A DNA stretch of 64,000 nucleotides from Plasmodium coatneyi. Taxonomy: Eukaryota > Apicomplexa > Aconoidasida > Haemosporida > Plasmodiidae. The translations under genes and the position numbers were made by a program. Positions within the stretch are counted from its first letter, which is position 1. The number at the start of each line of letters is the position of its first letter. Positions 25,569-37,501 of the stretch are shown piece by piece. Below the pieces are notes generated by a model that saw only the letters and a program-made list of their open reading frames with translations, was not told the DNA's origin and searched no databases. Where the stretch lies: positions 310,001 through 374,000 of the forward strand of contig NC_033568.1 in NCBI RefSeq assembly GCF_001680005.1. The letters run 5' to 3'.

Positions 25569-25878
25569 CGAACACAGTTAAAAATGAAAACTGTATAAAA
25601 TGTGAACACAGTTAAAATGAAAACTGTGTAAAATGACGAACACAGTTAAAAATGTGCAAACTGTGTAAAATGTGAACACAGTTAAAAATGAAAACTGTGT
25701 AAAAGGTGTGAACACAGTTAAAATGAAAACTGTATAAAATGTGTGAACACAGTTAAAATGAAAAACTGTATAAAATGTGAACACAGTTAAAATGAAAACT
25801 GCGTAAAACGTGAACTGTTAAAATGATGAACACAATTAAAATGAAAACTGTAAAATGGGAACGCCGTTGAAATGTGAA
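25569..25878. repeat. 33-bp satellite with self-complementary units
   Basis: About nine degenerate tandem copies of a ~33-bp unit of the type GAACACAGTTAAAATGAA followed by AACTGTGTAAAATGT. Within a unit, ACACAGTT and AACTGTGT form a perfect 8-bp inverted repeat around an 8-bp spacer, so each unit could fold as a hairpin. The right end decays into partial units. It lies between the 3' ends of two convergent KIR genes. Confidence 0.9.
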
Positions 25879-26280
25879 TCAGTAAATTAAGAATTGTGAA
25901 TGATGAAATGTGCAAAAAGGATTTCCGTTTTTGGCGTCGCTGCTGCGCGAAAGAAGTGCAACGTGCATCAACGAGCGCACGCAAAGCAAAATTACACGGC
26001 ATAAAATATTTACAAAAAAAAAAAACAAAAAAAAAAAAAAAAAAAAAAACTATCAATTGATATTACGAAAAAAAAAAAAAAATTAATAATTCATCTCACA
26101 AAAAAAAGGAAGAAATAAAAGAATTTAAAAAAAAAACAAGATTGAAGAAAAAAGAAAAGAAACAAAAAAATTAAGTCTACCACCTGTAAAATTTTAAAAG
26201 AAGAATGAGGCAAGTACACTCTATAAAAAAAGGGGGAAGCAATAATAGATTCTATTTACTGTTTCGTGGTGAGGGGAATA
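25879..26280. other. A-rich spacer
   Basis: Long A-runs near 26016-26049 and 26067-26081, with nothing coding. It forms the 3' flank of the minus-strand KIR gene at 26281-28490. Confidence 0.6.
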
Positions 26281-28490
26281 TTATGCGGGATGATAACGTA
26301 TATTCTTTCGGTGATGACCTCTTGTTGTATTCGTCCTTCTTCCTCTGCTAGAATGTGTAGTAGTAGTAGTAGTGTATGGAGCAGAGTATTCCGTGTTAGA
26401 AGCATCTACTGAATCCTCCGCTGTAGACTCTTCCGTTGAGTCGTCTAATGTGGAGTCTCGTGTCGAGGCTTCTGTTGTTGCATATTCGGTGGAGTAGTAG
26501 ATAGAATCGTCTATTGTATTTTCGAAGGATGTATTAAGTTCACTTCTGATGGATCCTCCCTTTTTTTTACCTCTGCTTCTGGAGTAATTATTTTTACGAG
26601 AAAATATGGAGGTGTACTGGAAAGAAGAAGGAAGGAAAAGGAGCAGTGGGAACATGTAATATATGTGTATATTATGGTGCAATCCATATTTACCTGAAAT
26701 ATAAAGACACATTAGTGTATGTTTACGCGCTTATATGTTCCTAATCCTTGTGTACCTTATACAAAAGGAAGGCAGTTAGCGGAAGTGCTACTGTTGCCAC
26801 TGCTCCTCCAATAGCAGGTAGGATAATAGTGGAAAGTGTTGAATCCCCTGTTGTCTCACCCCCATTGGGGCTGCTCAAAGTTTTCGTTACAGCTTCTTTT
26901 CCGGCAGCTAGAATACCAGCACCACCTCCTTCATAACCTACCCCTCGTACACCAGGGAGACCTTCCCTTATGGCCTCACCATTTCGACTATCGAAACCCG
27001 GAACACCCCGGCCTTCACTACTAGCCTGCTCTGGGCTGGAATGTTGTGAAGTGGCTGCATCTTGTCCAGAACCACCTTCTGGACTACCTGTAGCATGGAG
27101 AACAACGGCTTCCCCTTCCTTGGGACCTTCTTCAGCTGAATAGGAAAAAAGAGAGAAAATAGGTTCTGATATAACTGAAAATGAACGTAACCTTCAGGGC
27201 ACCGTCGGGATTAGGTGCACCGAGGGTGCAGCTCCTGCTGGACTATGATCTTTCCCCGTCCTTTGGTCCTGATTCAGCCACCTGTCCTTTCGCCTCCCGC
27301 CAAGACACTCCCCCCAGCAGGATTGGGGCAGAGGGAGGTTCATCGAATTGATGACCTCCCCTTACCATCAGGACCCTTCAGACGCCCTTGACTATCCTTA
27401 CCAGCTTCCTGGCCGTCGCGGGCTACTACGGCTTTAATTTCCTTGGGACCTTCTACAGGAGATGGAGTAGCTGTTTCAGCGGGAGCTTGTCCTCCCTGTT
27501 TCCCTGTTCCATGTGCCGTATGACTTTCCGACCTTTCCCCCTGTGCTACATCATCTTTTGCGGCTGCGCTTTCCATTTCATTTTTTCGGATTTCTGTCTC
27601 TGCGGCCGCTGCTCTAGCTTCCTGCTTAATTCTGTTGCACTCCGTCAAACTTAATTTCTGGAACACCTCCTTTAGACTCTTACCAGCTCGCGCTCTATCC
27701 CCAAACTTGCTTTCGAATTCATTACAATATCCGGCCTTCGTGCCCCCATTTGAACACTCTGTCTTCATATTCCCATATATCGCTTTTAGAGTCTTTGCGT
27801 ACTCTTCACAAGGGTCCCCACACGTTCCAAGTTTCGCCATCACTCTACTTTTAATTCGTGATAAATTTTGCTCATAATCATACAATTCTTTCAGCTTCCT
27901 AAAGTCGTCTCCGTCTATACCAGGGCACCTATTAGTACATTCCACATTTGGGACTGACCCCTTTAGTGTTTCGTAAATACTATCCATAGCATACGAAAAT
28001 GAACCATTGCCTTCTAATCCTCGGGATATTATATCTCCTAACCAATAATAGAAATATTGGCAATGTAGACTACGGAAGACTATATCCTGCCCATAGTTAG
28101 TTTTGTTACACCAGGCACTTACAATTTTTTCGGCATAGTCCCTCTGGTTCTGACATATTTTTTGTATTTTTCCCACTTTTTCTTCTATTTGCGGATATGC
28201 ACTTTTGCAATGACTATAGTTTCCCCTATCACCCAGGTTCTGGTACAATTTATCTGAGACTTGAAATCCTTGCCTCCCTAAACATTGTTCCTGTACGTGC
28301 AATAATTGGCATATGTGTACACTATATTATACTTATGTATTCTTACATATTATTTATTCCATAGAGTATTTACTGGGTATTATAGTTTTACTTTCCCTGG
28401 AATTCCGTCGTTCCCTGCCATTCTTCCTCCCTCTTTGTACTATAAGACTTTATGAGAATTATAGTATATTATTACATGACCCTCCTCCAT
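26281..28490 (-). CDS. KIR: KIR variant antigen with separate stalk/TM exon
   Basis: Exons: candidate micro-exon 28490-28476 (MEEGH), then 28290-27366, 27135-26756 and 26616-26281; about 551 residues. Phases are 0, 1 and 0. The ectodomain exon carries the family signature CQYFYYWLGDII and paired Cys motifs. Its 3' part is a Glu/Ala/Lys-rich low-complexity segment interrupted by a GATG/GTAAGG donor. The next exon, opened by TTCAG, supplies a Gly/Ser/Glu-rich stalk and the transmembrane segment ending LPLTAFLLYK. The last exon begins YTSIFSRKNN, is basic, and then becomes Ser/Thr/Asp/Glu-rich with a TTTTTT run. Without splicing, the ectodomain frame would stop at 27340 with no membrane anchor, which supports the splice model. 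The micro-exon is the least certain part. Confidence 0.8.
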
Positions 28491-29569
28491 TCTTATTTGT
28501 TCTTCTTTTGTTTCTTCTACGCTATTATACTTTGTGCGAGTTCGTGTACAAATATGTTCCTTCCTACCATTCCTATTTGTTCCTCCTTCCAAGGTATATT
28601 TCATTCTCAAACTGCATATATGAATTCATATAGTATTTACATAGAGCACTAATTATTAAATACAAGGGAAGAAGATGGGAAGGTAAGTTAAGGAAGAATG
28701 TTCCTGTGGTATGTGGTATATTTTTTATTTACATCCTTCTTCTTTCCCCGTACTATTATTATACCACTGGTTGAGTTATTCTGCATTACTACATTACCTT
28801 CTATCATTCTTATTTGTTCCTTCTTTCCCTTAAGTACAGAACTTCTTTTTTAAAATAAAAGTTTTTTTCCTTCCTTCAAATTTAAATGTTTCCCCTTTTA
28901 AAAAAAATTAAAGAACTCTTAAGTATATTACACAGATTTAAGAATTATTTCATACCGACATAAAAATTATTGCTACAGCTCATTATCATAGAGAGGCTTC
29001 TATCCATTTTTTTTTATTATTGAATACTTCTATACCCTTTTTCTTATACTTATTTGTTCATGCAAAATTTCGCACTCCACTGCTGCTAAAATTTATTATT
29101 GATAATTACTCATACGTATTATATTACTCCCGAATTGAAGGATTCCTTACCTTGCACTTCTAAATAGGACCTGCTTGATACATTAATTTTTTCTACCCTG
29201 CATTTATTATGTGCATAGCATGGTTACTTCCATGTTTTTTTTTATTTTTACATATATAAAATGATCATTACACATTTCTTTTTCATCTGCAATTTATACA
29301 CTCGTTCGTTCTTTTTTTTTTTTTTTCCATGTGTCCATAAGTGTAAAATTCGGTGCGCGCACAAAATATGGTTACCTCCTTCATTCATATGTAAAGCGTT
29401 CATGAAACCATTTCTTTGCATCTGCGCGATTTACAGACTCGTTGTCCTCCTTTCTTTTTTTTCTTTTTTTCATGGGTGTGTTCGTAAAAAAATATATGCT
29501 ATATAGTTCAACAGTGTAAAATTTTGGACGCGCACAAAAACATGGTTCCTTCCCTTCTTTTTTTTTTTT
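28491..29569. other. AT-rich spacer upstream of a KIR gene
   Basis: No gene seen. It is rich in short T-runs and CTTCC motifs and is presumably the promoter region of the minus-strand KIR gene ending at 26281. Confidence 0.55.
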
Positions 29570-29995
29570 TGGGATAATTTCTTTTTTTGCAATTGTTTCT
29601 GTGACAAATTAAATAGGTGTTAATTTCTTTTTTTTTTGTGCAATTCTTTGTGACAAATTAAATAGGTGTTAATTTCTCTTTTTTTTGCACAATTTTTTCT
29701 GTGTGACAAATTTATATTAGGGCATTTTTTTCATTTTTGCGGCTAATTTTTTTCTGTGTGACAAAATTTATATTAGCGCAATTTTTTTGGACAATTTTCT
29801 GTTACAAATTTATATTAGGGCAATTTTTCTTTGACAATTTTTTTTTTTGACAACTCCTTTTTTTTTGCAATTATTTCTGTGTGGCAAATTTATATTAGGG
29901 CATTTTTTTCTTTTTTTTGGGACAATTTTTTGGACAATTCTTTTTTTTTGTGCAATTTTTTCTGTGACAAAATTTATATTAGGGCATTCTTTTCT
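29570..29995. repeat. T-rich ~60-bp degenerate tandem repeat
   Basis: About eight diverged units built around TTTCTGTGACAAATT and ATATTAGGGCAATTTTT. Unit length drifts between about 45 and 65 bp. It lies immediately 3' of the KIR gene at 30024-31553. Confidence 0.8.
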
Positions 29996-30023
29996 TTTCT
30001 TTTTTTTTAAAAAAAGGGAGGAA

Positions 30024-31553
30024 CTACCTAGTGTACGGAATGGAATATTCAGTTAAGCTGTCTGTTCCTCCACTTTCAGTTAAATTTGATGTGGAATAGT
30101 CCGTTTCCGCTGTTGAACTTAGTGTAGAATCGTCCCTCGTAAATGTGACGAATTCTTCCCTAGTGGATCTTTTTTTTCTGCTTCTATTGCTTCTGTTCCT
30201 TCCTCCTCCAGAAAAAGAATTACGTATCCCAGAAAATACATTAGTATACTAAGAATAGAAAGGAAGTGAGGGGGGATGATGGAAGGAATGAGTATGAGAC
30301 ATGTGCAAAAACTATATAACATACATAGCATAGTTCAATTAATGTATATGTGTGTATACTTTTAAATACAACAAAAAAACTAGTAATGAATGTTATTATT
30401 TACACATTTAAGTGTGATTATAATGGACAATTGTAATTATAATTATTACTCTAAATTATAGCTGCCCATTATAATTACAATTGTAATTATAATTGTAATT
30501 ACGTATACTTACTTTATATAAAAAGAACAAGACTCCAGGAAGTCCTATTGTAGCAAGTCCACCAGATACAGCAGCAGGGGCGATGCTGCTAGCAGCACTA
30601 CCACTACCAGCATCGCCAAAAGAACCACTACTACCAGCTTGATTTGGATTGGGATTTGGTTTAGGTTTGAAACAGGGAAGGAGATTTTCCCCATCTTCCC
30701 CTTCTTCTGATGGGGGATTCCCTTCAGGCACATTTCCATCTTTAAATATTGATGGTTGTGGAATTTTGTTTCCATCACTTTGTTTGAAGTTCTTGTCCCA
30801 GAATTCTGTGCAGAACTTATCATTCACATTAGCGGGACAGCTTGCTTGTATTTGTTTATAAGCATCATCAGCTCCACCATCTGAACTATTTTCCTTATCA
30901 CCAGTTAGGTAGGTGTCATATGCATTTCTGCAGGGAGAAGACACTTCAGACTGAGAGCTTTTTAGTTTCCTCCATATAGTTTTATAATCATAGTAATAAT
31001 CGAATATTTGTTTTTTTTGTTTGAAAAGGTCGTCGCTGATAGTATCGTACATAGTTTTGTACTTACATTGGTTATTGCCGCCTTCCAATTTTCCGTAGAT
31101 TTCCTTCATAATACTCTGAAGTGAATTACCCAATTTCAATTTGTTCCATAATTTATCCCCTAACCAATAATAAAAGAAATCACAAATTACTGAACAGGAT
31201 GGTTGTTCCTCCTTCTCTCTATTTAATTTAGATAGGAGGCACCAAGCGTTAGTAATATCCTCGGCATAATCTTCTTCATCGCCCCGGATTTTCTTCACTT
31301 TATCCTTAAGAATACTCGTTACTTCTGTTACTTTAGAATTGCTAAACGCACATTCACTTCCACCACTCTTGAACTTATTATATATTTGTTTGGAAGGTAA
31401 TTGATCTGCACTACACTGCTGTTCCTCCTATAAAAAGAACTTATGAAACCCATATACTCCTGTACATCCATAATATTGTACATAAAATAGCACATGTATA
31501 CCCGTGCACCTTTATTTTATGAAATGGAATCAACTCTGTATTACATTCGTCAT
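30024..31553 (-). CDS. KIR: KIR variant antigen, single ectodomain
   Basis: Exons: candidate micro-exon 31553-31545 (MTN, GTAATA donor), 31427-30513 and 30248-30024, all phase 0; about 382 residues. The ectodomain exon begins EEQQCSADQLPSKQIYNKF, has the signature CDFFYYWLGDKLWN and a Cys pattern like its neighbours, then a Pro/Asn and Gly/Ser stalk. The transmembrane segment (SGGLATIGLPGVLFFLYK) ends exactly at the GTAAGT donor. The last exon starts YTNVFSGIRNSF, is basic, then Ser/Thr/Glu-rich and ends with a stop at 30024. The 264-bp intron before it contains a TAATTATAATTG-type simple repeat. The ectodomain and tail exons are firm; the micro-exon is inferred from phase and donor similarity. 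Confidence 0.83.
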
Positions 31554-32454
31554 TGTTTATGAATATTCCTTCGTACACAACAGAGTTCAGAACTGTTCCT
31601 ATATTCATAAAATATGGAATGCACATATATGCTGCCCATTTTACCATGATCACGAGTACATATGTGTGTATAGATTTCTACTCCTTCCAACAGTACCTAT
31701 TCTTCTACTCTTTAAAAAAGTAATAATGAATACGCACACACATTAAATCATCAGATACACATATTTCAGAATAGAATTATGAGCAAGTATACTAAAAAAA
31801 CAGAATTGTGGGTGAAAAATAAAAAAATCAAAAATTTCATACACTTTGTACCTATACAATACATAATTGAGACATAGGCAATTGCCCGAAATATTATATC
31901 ATTATTCAACCTCCTTTACTCTGTGTATACATAATAATGGCAAATCCTCCTTTAGGCGGAAACATTAGTATTTATTATTGTTTTATTTACTTCTGCTTAT
32001 TTAAGGAATTATTAACAACTGTTGATTTACATACTTTAGTTCTTATATGCACAATATATCTCTTCCTCTAACTTATATGTTCACATATTTATACATATTT
32101 TTAGTGGAATAGAAACACATATATATTTATAATATGTGCCAACAGAAAAAATTTAATACAGAAGACCTACATTCATTGTAAGCAGCAAGGAAATATACGT
32201 ACACACATTCCTATATAATAACATTTTACATCATACATCCCTAATACTCCCCTTCTTTTTTCATTTATGGCTACTCAGTAATGGTAATTTTTCCTCTTCC
32301 TTCTTTTCGCCCCTTATCAGCTATTTTTTTATACATCTACACAAAATATATATATTCCTCCATCTAAGCTTCCCTTTTTCTTAAAGTTCATATTGTATTC
32401 TACATATTATTTTATTCCTTCACCCTTTTTCTGTCTTCTATTATGAGTACACAT
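31554..32454. other. AT-rich spacer
   Basis: No gene seen; upstream region of the KIR gene at 30024-31553. It holds scattered TATATA and ATTCCTC motifs and no tandem repeat. Confidence 0.55.
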
Positions 32455-33735
32455 CAGGATTTAAGGGTTCAGGATTTAGAGTTTAAGGTTTGATCGTTTT
32501 GGGTTCAGGCCTTAGATTTCAAAATTTAGTGGTTTTCGGTTCAGGGTTCCTGGTTTAGTATTCAGGGTTGAGTGTTTACAATTGAGAGTTTAGGGTTCAG
32601 GGTTTAGGGTTCGTAGTTTAGGATTTAGGGTTAAGGCTTGACAGTTCAGGCTTGAGAGTTCGGGCTTGACAGTTCAGGATTTAGGATTTAGGATTTAGGG
32701 TTCAGGTTTGACAGTTCAGGGTTTAGGATTTAGGGTTCAGAGTTGACAGTTCATGGTTTAGGGTTCATGGTTTAAGGTTTCATGTTTTAGGGTTTAGTGT
32801 TTCTGTGCTTAGGGTTTAACGTTTAGGGTTAAGGTTTTAGTTTCACTGTTTAGGGTTTCGGGCCTAGGGTGTAAGATTTAGGGTCCAGGGTTTAGGGTTT
32901 AAGATTTTAGGGTTTAAGATTTTAGGGTTCAGGTTTAGGGTTCATGTATAGAGTTCAAGTTTAGGTTCATGTTTAGGGTTCAGGTTTAGGGTTGAGGTAG
33001 GGTTCAGGTTTAGGGTTTAGGTAGGGTTCAGGTTTAGGATTTAGGTAGGGTTCAGGGTTTAGGGTTTAAGGTTTAGGTAGGGTTCAGTGTTTAGGGTTTA
33101 GTGTTCAGGGTTTAGGTTTTAGGGTTCTGGGTTTAGGGTTTAGGTTTCAGGTTTTAGGTTTAGGGTTTAGGGTTCAGGGTTTAGGGTTCAGGGTTTAGGG
33201 TTTAGGGTTCAGGCTTTAGAATTCGGGATCTAGGGTTTAGGGTTCAGGCTTTAGAGTTCGGGATCTAGGGTTTAGGGTTTAGGGTTATGGTTTAGGGTTT
33301 GGGGTTCAGGGTTTAGGTTTCAGGGTTTAGGGTTTAGGAATCAGGCTTCAGGGTTTACCATTCAGGGTTTAGGGTTCAGGGTTTAGGGTTCAGGGTTTAG
33401 GGTTTAGTGTTTCAGTGTTTAGGGGTTCTGGCTTCATGGTTTTGGGTTTAAGTGTTTAGGGGTTCTGGCTTCATGGTTTAGGGTTTAGGGTTCGGGGTCA
33501 CAGAGTTTGGGTGTGTGTAGGATTTCGAAATTTATGGATGTGTGTGTAGGATTTCGCATTTTAGGGTGTGTATGTGTATGATTTCGCATTTAAGGGGGGT
33601 GTGTATGTAGGATTTCCCAGATTAGGGTGTGTCTTTGAAGGATTTCGCATTTTAGGGGTGTGTGTGTAGGACTTTTTCGCATTTTAGGGAGTGGGTGTGT
33701 AGGATTTCGCATTTTAAAGTGTGTATGTAGGTTTT
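32455..33735. repeat. telomere-like and satellite block B
   Basis: Nearly 1.1 kb of degenerate telomere-like sequence with GGGTTTAGGG and GGGTTCAGGG units, densest between 32880 and 33410, all with the G-rich strand on plus. From about 33505 to 33735 it passes into the same 25-30-bp satellite as in block A (GTGTAGGATTTCGCATTTTA). There is no true telomere end: gene sequence continues on both sides. Confidence 0.9.
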
Positions 33736-34828
33736 CACACTTGGCTCTTGAAGTAGTAATTACTGTGGTGTGTGAACAAACATTTCGCACCCCTATGTAA
33801 GAAACATTTTCTGCCTCTTTTTTTCTTTTCTTTTTTTTTTTTGCGCAAAGAGTCAATTTTAGCAAAGCATCCTATTTACACGTGCTTCTCCTCCTCCGCA
33901 GAAAAAACATGTTCTTACAAAAAACAGGAATTATAAAAAATTAACCATATCACGTTTGCACGATGAAATAATATTATAAAGGACAAAGCGGGCACATTAA
34001 ACAAAAAGAAAAAAAAAAAAAATTTTTTAGTTCATCATAAAATGAAAAATCAAACAAACAGTGGACAGGAAAAAACAAAAGAAATGTGCGACTTAGTATA
34101 ACGTCTCAAGGAGAAAGTTCCTCAAAGGAAGTGCATACATATACTTTATACAATAGTGATACTTCAAGAAAAGGGGGGGGGTAAGGGTAACTTTTCTAAC
34201 TTCTGCTTTTAACTGTACCATTGTTAAGCCACCCATAAAAATGGGCAATTCTTTCCCTTCCTCCCAAGTTCGGCTTAATTCGGCAAAGACCTTAAATACA
34301 CCATCCTATGGAATTTTGGACAAAACACTATTCTTTTATTGGATCGTACCCGTGTACGTGCTCCTCTTTTTTACAAAGAAAAATTACTATTTCCTTCTTT
34401 TTTTTTTTTTTTTTCTTTTCTTTTCTGTTTTTTTGAGTATTGTACGGAAGTGTTTACATGTTTATGTGTAATTAATATAAGTGGAAGGAAAATTTTTCCT
34501 ACTTTATTCTTATCTGTTCTCAACTTCCTTACTGAAGATCCAAAATGCACATTTGTTTTTTTTCTACAATTTTCTATTTTTATAATTTTTTTGGTCTAAA
34601 TATTTTTCTGAAAAGGTTAGTACTTTTCTTTTTCTTTCTTTTTTCGCGCTTCCCGTTCGGGCATATTTCTTTCTCTTCCAATACAGAGTTATTCAAAAAC
34701 ATACAAATGAAAAGGAAGAAAAAAGAAAAAAAAGAATGAAATTAAAAGAACGAAAAAAGAAAAATCATTTTGCCCATGTAATTTATGAAGTTCGCTGTTA
34801 CTTATGTTCTCCAAGGGGGACATCACAT
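33736..34828. other. AT-rich spacer
   Basis: No gene seen. Poly-T runs lie near 34398-34414. The open frames at 34241-34471 and 34339-34599 are Phe-rich low complexity. It is the 3' flank of the two-domain KIR gene. Confidence 0.55.
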
Positions 34829-37501
34829 TCATTTAATGTTCTGCATGCGGTGATAAGCTATATTCTTAGGTCGCCTATTATTACTATTCCTTCCTCTTCC
34901 CGCGGTTGGCATCCCATATACGGTAGATGCTCCATCTGTGGAATCTGCTTTAGTGGAAGTGTCCGCTCCTGTTGAATATAGTGTGGAAGTGTCACCTTCT
35001 GTTATTGTATCAAAGTCATGGCGTCCAACAGCCGCTCTTTTTTTTCTGCTAATAAGAGAGTTGCCTCTAAAGAGGGTGTTACCTATCCCATCGAATAATG
35101 AAGTGTACTAAAATAAAAGGGAATAAAAAGGAAGGGGTGAAAATATGCATTATATATACATATATACCATATATGTACATATGGGGTATATATATGCAAG
35201 TACATAGTGGTCATAATTATTACTTTATACAAAAGAAAAACAACTGCTGGAAGTCCTATCGTGGTTAGTGTACCCAATATAGCTGCAGGGGCGATGTTTG
35301 TACATTCTGATGTATGTTTTAAGGAACATTTTAATTTTAGTAGTTTCTCCTGACTATATGTAGCAATCATTTGCTTAAAATCTGTACACCAATCTTTATT
35401 ATTCTTTCCTTCTGGACATTTCGTGCTCATATATTTATAGGCTGAAAGAGCTTTCTCCAGGTAACTGGAATAATCGTCGGCACACTGAGCCTTCGGAGTT
35501 CCTAGATCTTTTGTGCACCTTCCTACAGTTGAATAGTCTTGAGTGCAGTCATATAAGGTTTTCATATAGTTGAAAGTGGTTTTATCAATACCTTCATATA
35601 AATTACTACATGGGTGATCAACATTTAGGCCCTTCAATTTTTCATAGACCTCCTTCATAGCGGTAGAAAATTTGTCCCCCTCGTTAGACAGGTTCAAAGT
35701 TGGGAAGAGTGTTTCACCTATCCAAAAATATAAAGCGCGGCAGTACTTATCATCAGTCGGATTGCTCTTTTTCTTCAGTGATACATAACAATAAGCTTCT
35801 GCAGCTAATTCTCCATAGCCTGGAATGCCCCCATATGAGGTCAATATACCGTTGATTGCAGTTTTCACTGTTTCTTTGTTTGTTTCACATTTATTCTGGG
35901 CAATGGCATTGCTTAATTCTTCGTGCAACTCATAGGAAGGTAGCTTCTGCCTATACGTTTTCTATAAATATAACAAAAGGAAGGAGGATGGAAAATATAA
36001 ATGGATGTTTACATGTATTCACTGCTCTTATGTTTATTATATTATGTATAGAGCACTGTATGTTTAATATGTTATTGTTTATGTTAGAAAAAGAAGAATG
36101 ATCCTTCCTCCTCCTTAGACCTCCCTTCCGTTCCTCCTCCCTTAGACCCTCCTTCCCTCCTTAGATATCCTTTCGTCCACCCCTAAAAAACTTCCTTCTT
36201 TCCACCCCTAATAATCTTCCCTTCTACCCTACCACCCGAACAACACCATCCTCCCTTCAACCTACCACCACGCTAACAACATCTTCCTTCCACCCAACCA
36301 CCCTTAACAACACTATTATTTTCACTTACCTCACTAGCAGAACCGTGTCCAGAGGAGCCTGGAGTAAAGAAGCGTTCTGCGGAAGGTTTCCATTCACATT
36401 TTAGTTCTGCTAATTCCTGTGTGCAATGAGTCTTGTATTGCTGCATGAATTTGGAACAATATGCACTAATGTTAGGATGAGTAGGACCACTACCAATGCT
36501 TTTACATTGATGAGGTACATCAGTAGGGAACGATTTGGGGAAAATGGTGTTGTGTTGTTGTTGATATGTTTCATCGCACAAATTATAATAAGTTTGTAAT
36601 TGTTGTTGTTTTGGGTGGTAGTCTTGGTTAAGGTCGAATTTCTCCTTCTCTTTAAGGAAGGCATCTTTGTTACTATGATTATCCAAGAGGCTACATTTAT
36701 TTTCACTAGGAGGATCCCTTAATTGTTCATAGATTTTATTCATGGCCTCCGAGATTGACTCCAGTCTACATTCGTTAAATAATTTACTCCCTAACCAATA
36801 ATAAAACCAGGAGCAAATTGAGCTATTAGATGTTTTACTTTCCTCCATTTTAGATATGAAGTACCAGGCATTCGCAATGAAAAGTATCTGCCCTTGAACT
36901 GTGTTATATGTACTTAAGGCGGTCTCTAATTGGCTCATTAAATTAGTAGTGCTTACTGGGGGGACTACATTTCCTAACATATCATAGATCCATTCGGAAT
37001 ATAATTCAGGTTTCTGCTTTTCCTATAAGTGGTAATGATGAAGTGTACACATGTATTTCTATCCTCCATTGTTCTGTGCCTCAAGGATTATATATACAAT
37101 GCTTGCACATTTACTTTGAATAAGGGACGAGTGTGTAGTACTTCTCCCCATACCATTATGATTCATATATATTTTTGTTTTTATGGAATCTATACTAAAA
37201 TATGTTCTATGTGTTCAAGTTGAATATATATATGTGCAAGATCCTTGCGCCAGATAGTAATTACATAGGTTCCTTAGGTTATCATTTCCTTCAATTTTAT
37301 GCACTGCTCAACTTCTAAAGGAAATGAGGTAAACATCATATAAACGTGAAGCTCTTATACATAATAGGAATGAAGTAGGAACAACCATCATATTCTTCTT
37401 CCGACATACACTTTTTCTTCATTTCCCTTATGGGTTATATTATTGGAGTGTAATTATTACTGTTTATACATGTTTATTCAAAATATTACATGATTATGCA
37501 T
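34829..37501 (-). CDS. KIR: KIR variant antigen, probable two-ectodomain gene
   Basis: Proposed exons: 37501-37490 (candidate micro-exon MHNH), 37022-36330, 35961-35224 and 35107-34829, all phase 0; about 573 residues. The first large exon has a complete ectodomain with CSWFYYWLGSKLFN, but no membrane segment; it ends GSASE at a GTAAGTG donor. The second large exon opens at a TTTATAG acceptor with a second ectodomain (CRALYFWIGETLFP) and then a transmembrane segment (LGTLTTIGLPAVVFLLYK). The tail exon begins YTSLFDGIGNTLF and is Ser/Thr-rich. I could find no good micro-exon start in the 368 bp between the two ectodomain exons, which favours one gene. KIR proteins with more than one domain are known. 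The alternative is two genes, the upstream one truncated. Confidence 0.7.
36113..36310. repeat. pyrimidine-rich degenerate repeat in KIR intron
   Basis: A CT-rich tract of CCTCCTTCCCTCCTTAGA and CAACCACCCTTAACAACA-like units fills the intron between the two ectodomain exons. On the minus strand its GTTGTTAGNGTGG units resemble 22820-22915 in repeat block A. Confidence 0.7.

Noticed and set aside
25569..25878. CRISPR array
   Set aside because: Units are contiguous and degenerate without unique spacers, and the genome is eukaryotic.
30513..30823. CD99-like host mimicry in the KIR stalk (GSSGSFGDAGSG region)
   Set aside because: KIR proteins with stretches identical to host CD99 are reported, but I cannot show an identical stretch here without an alignment to macaque CD99.
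32455..33735. A true chromosome end (telomere)
   Set aside because: Units are degenerate, mixed with satellite, and unbroken gene-containing sequence lies on both sides.
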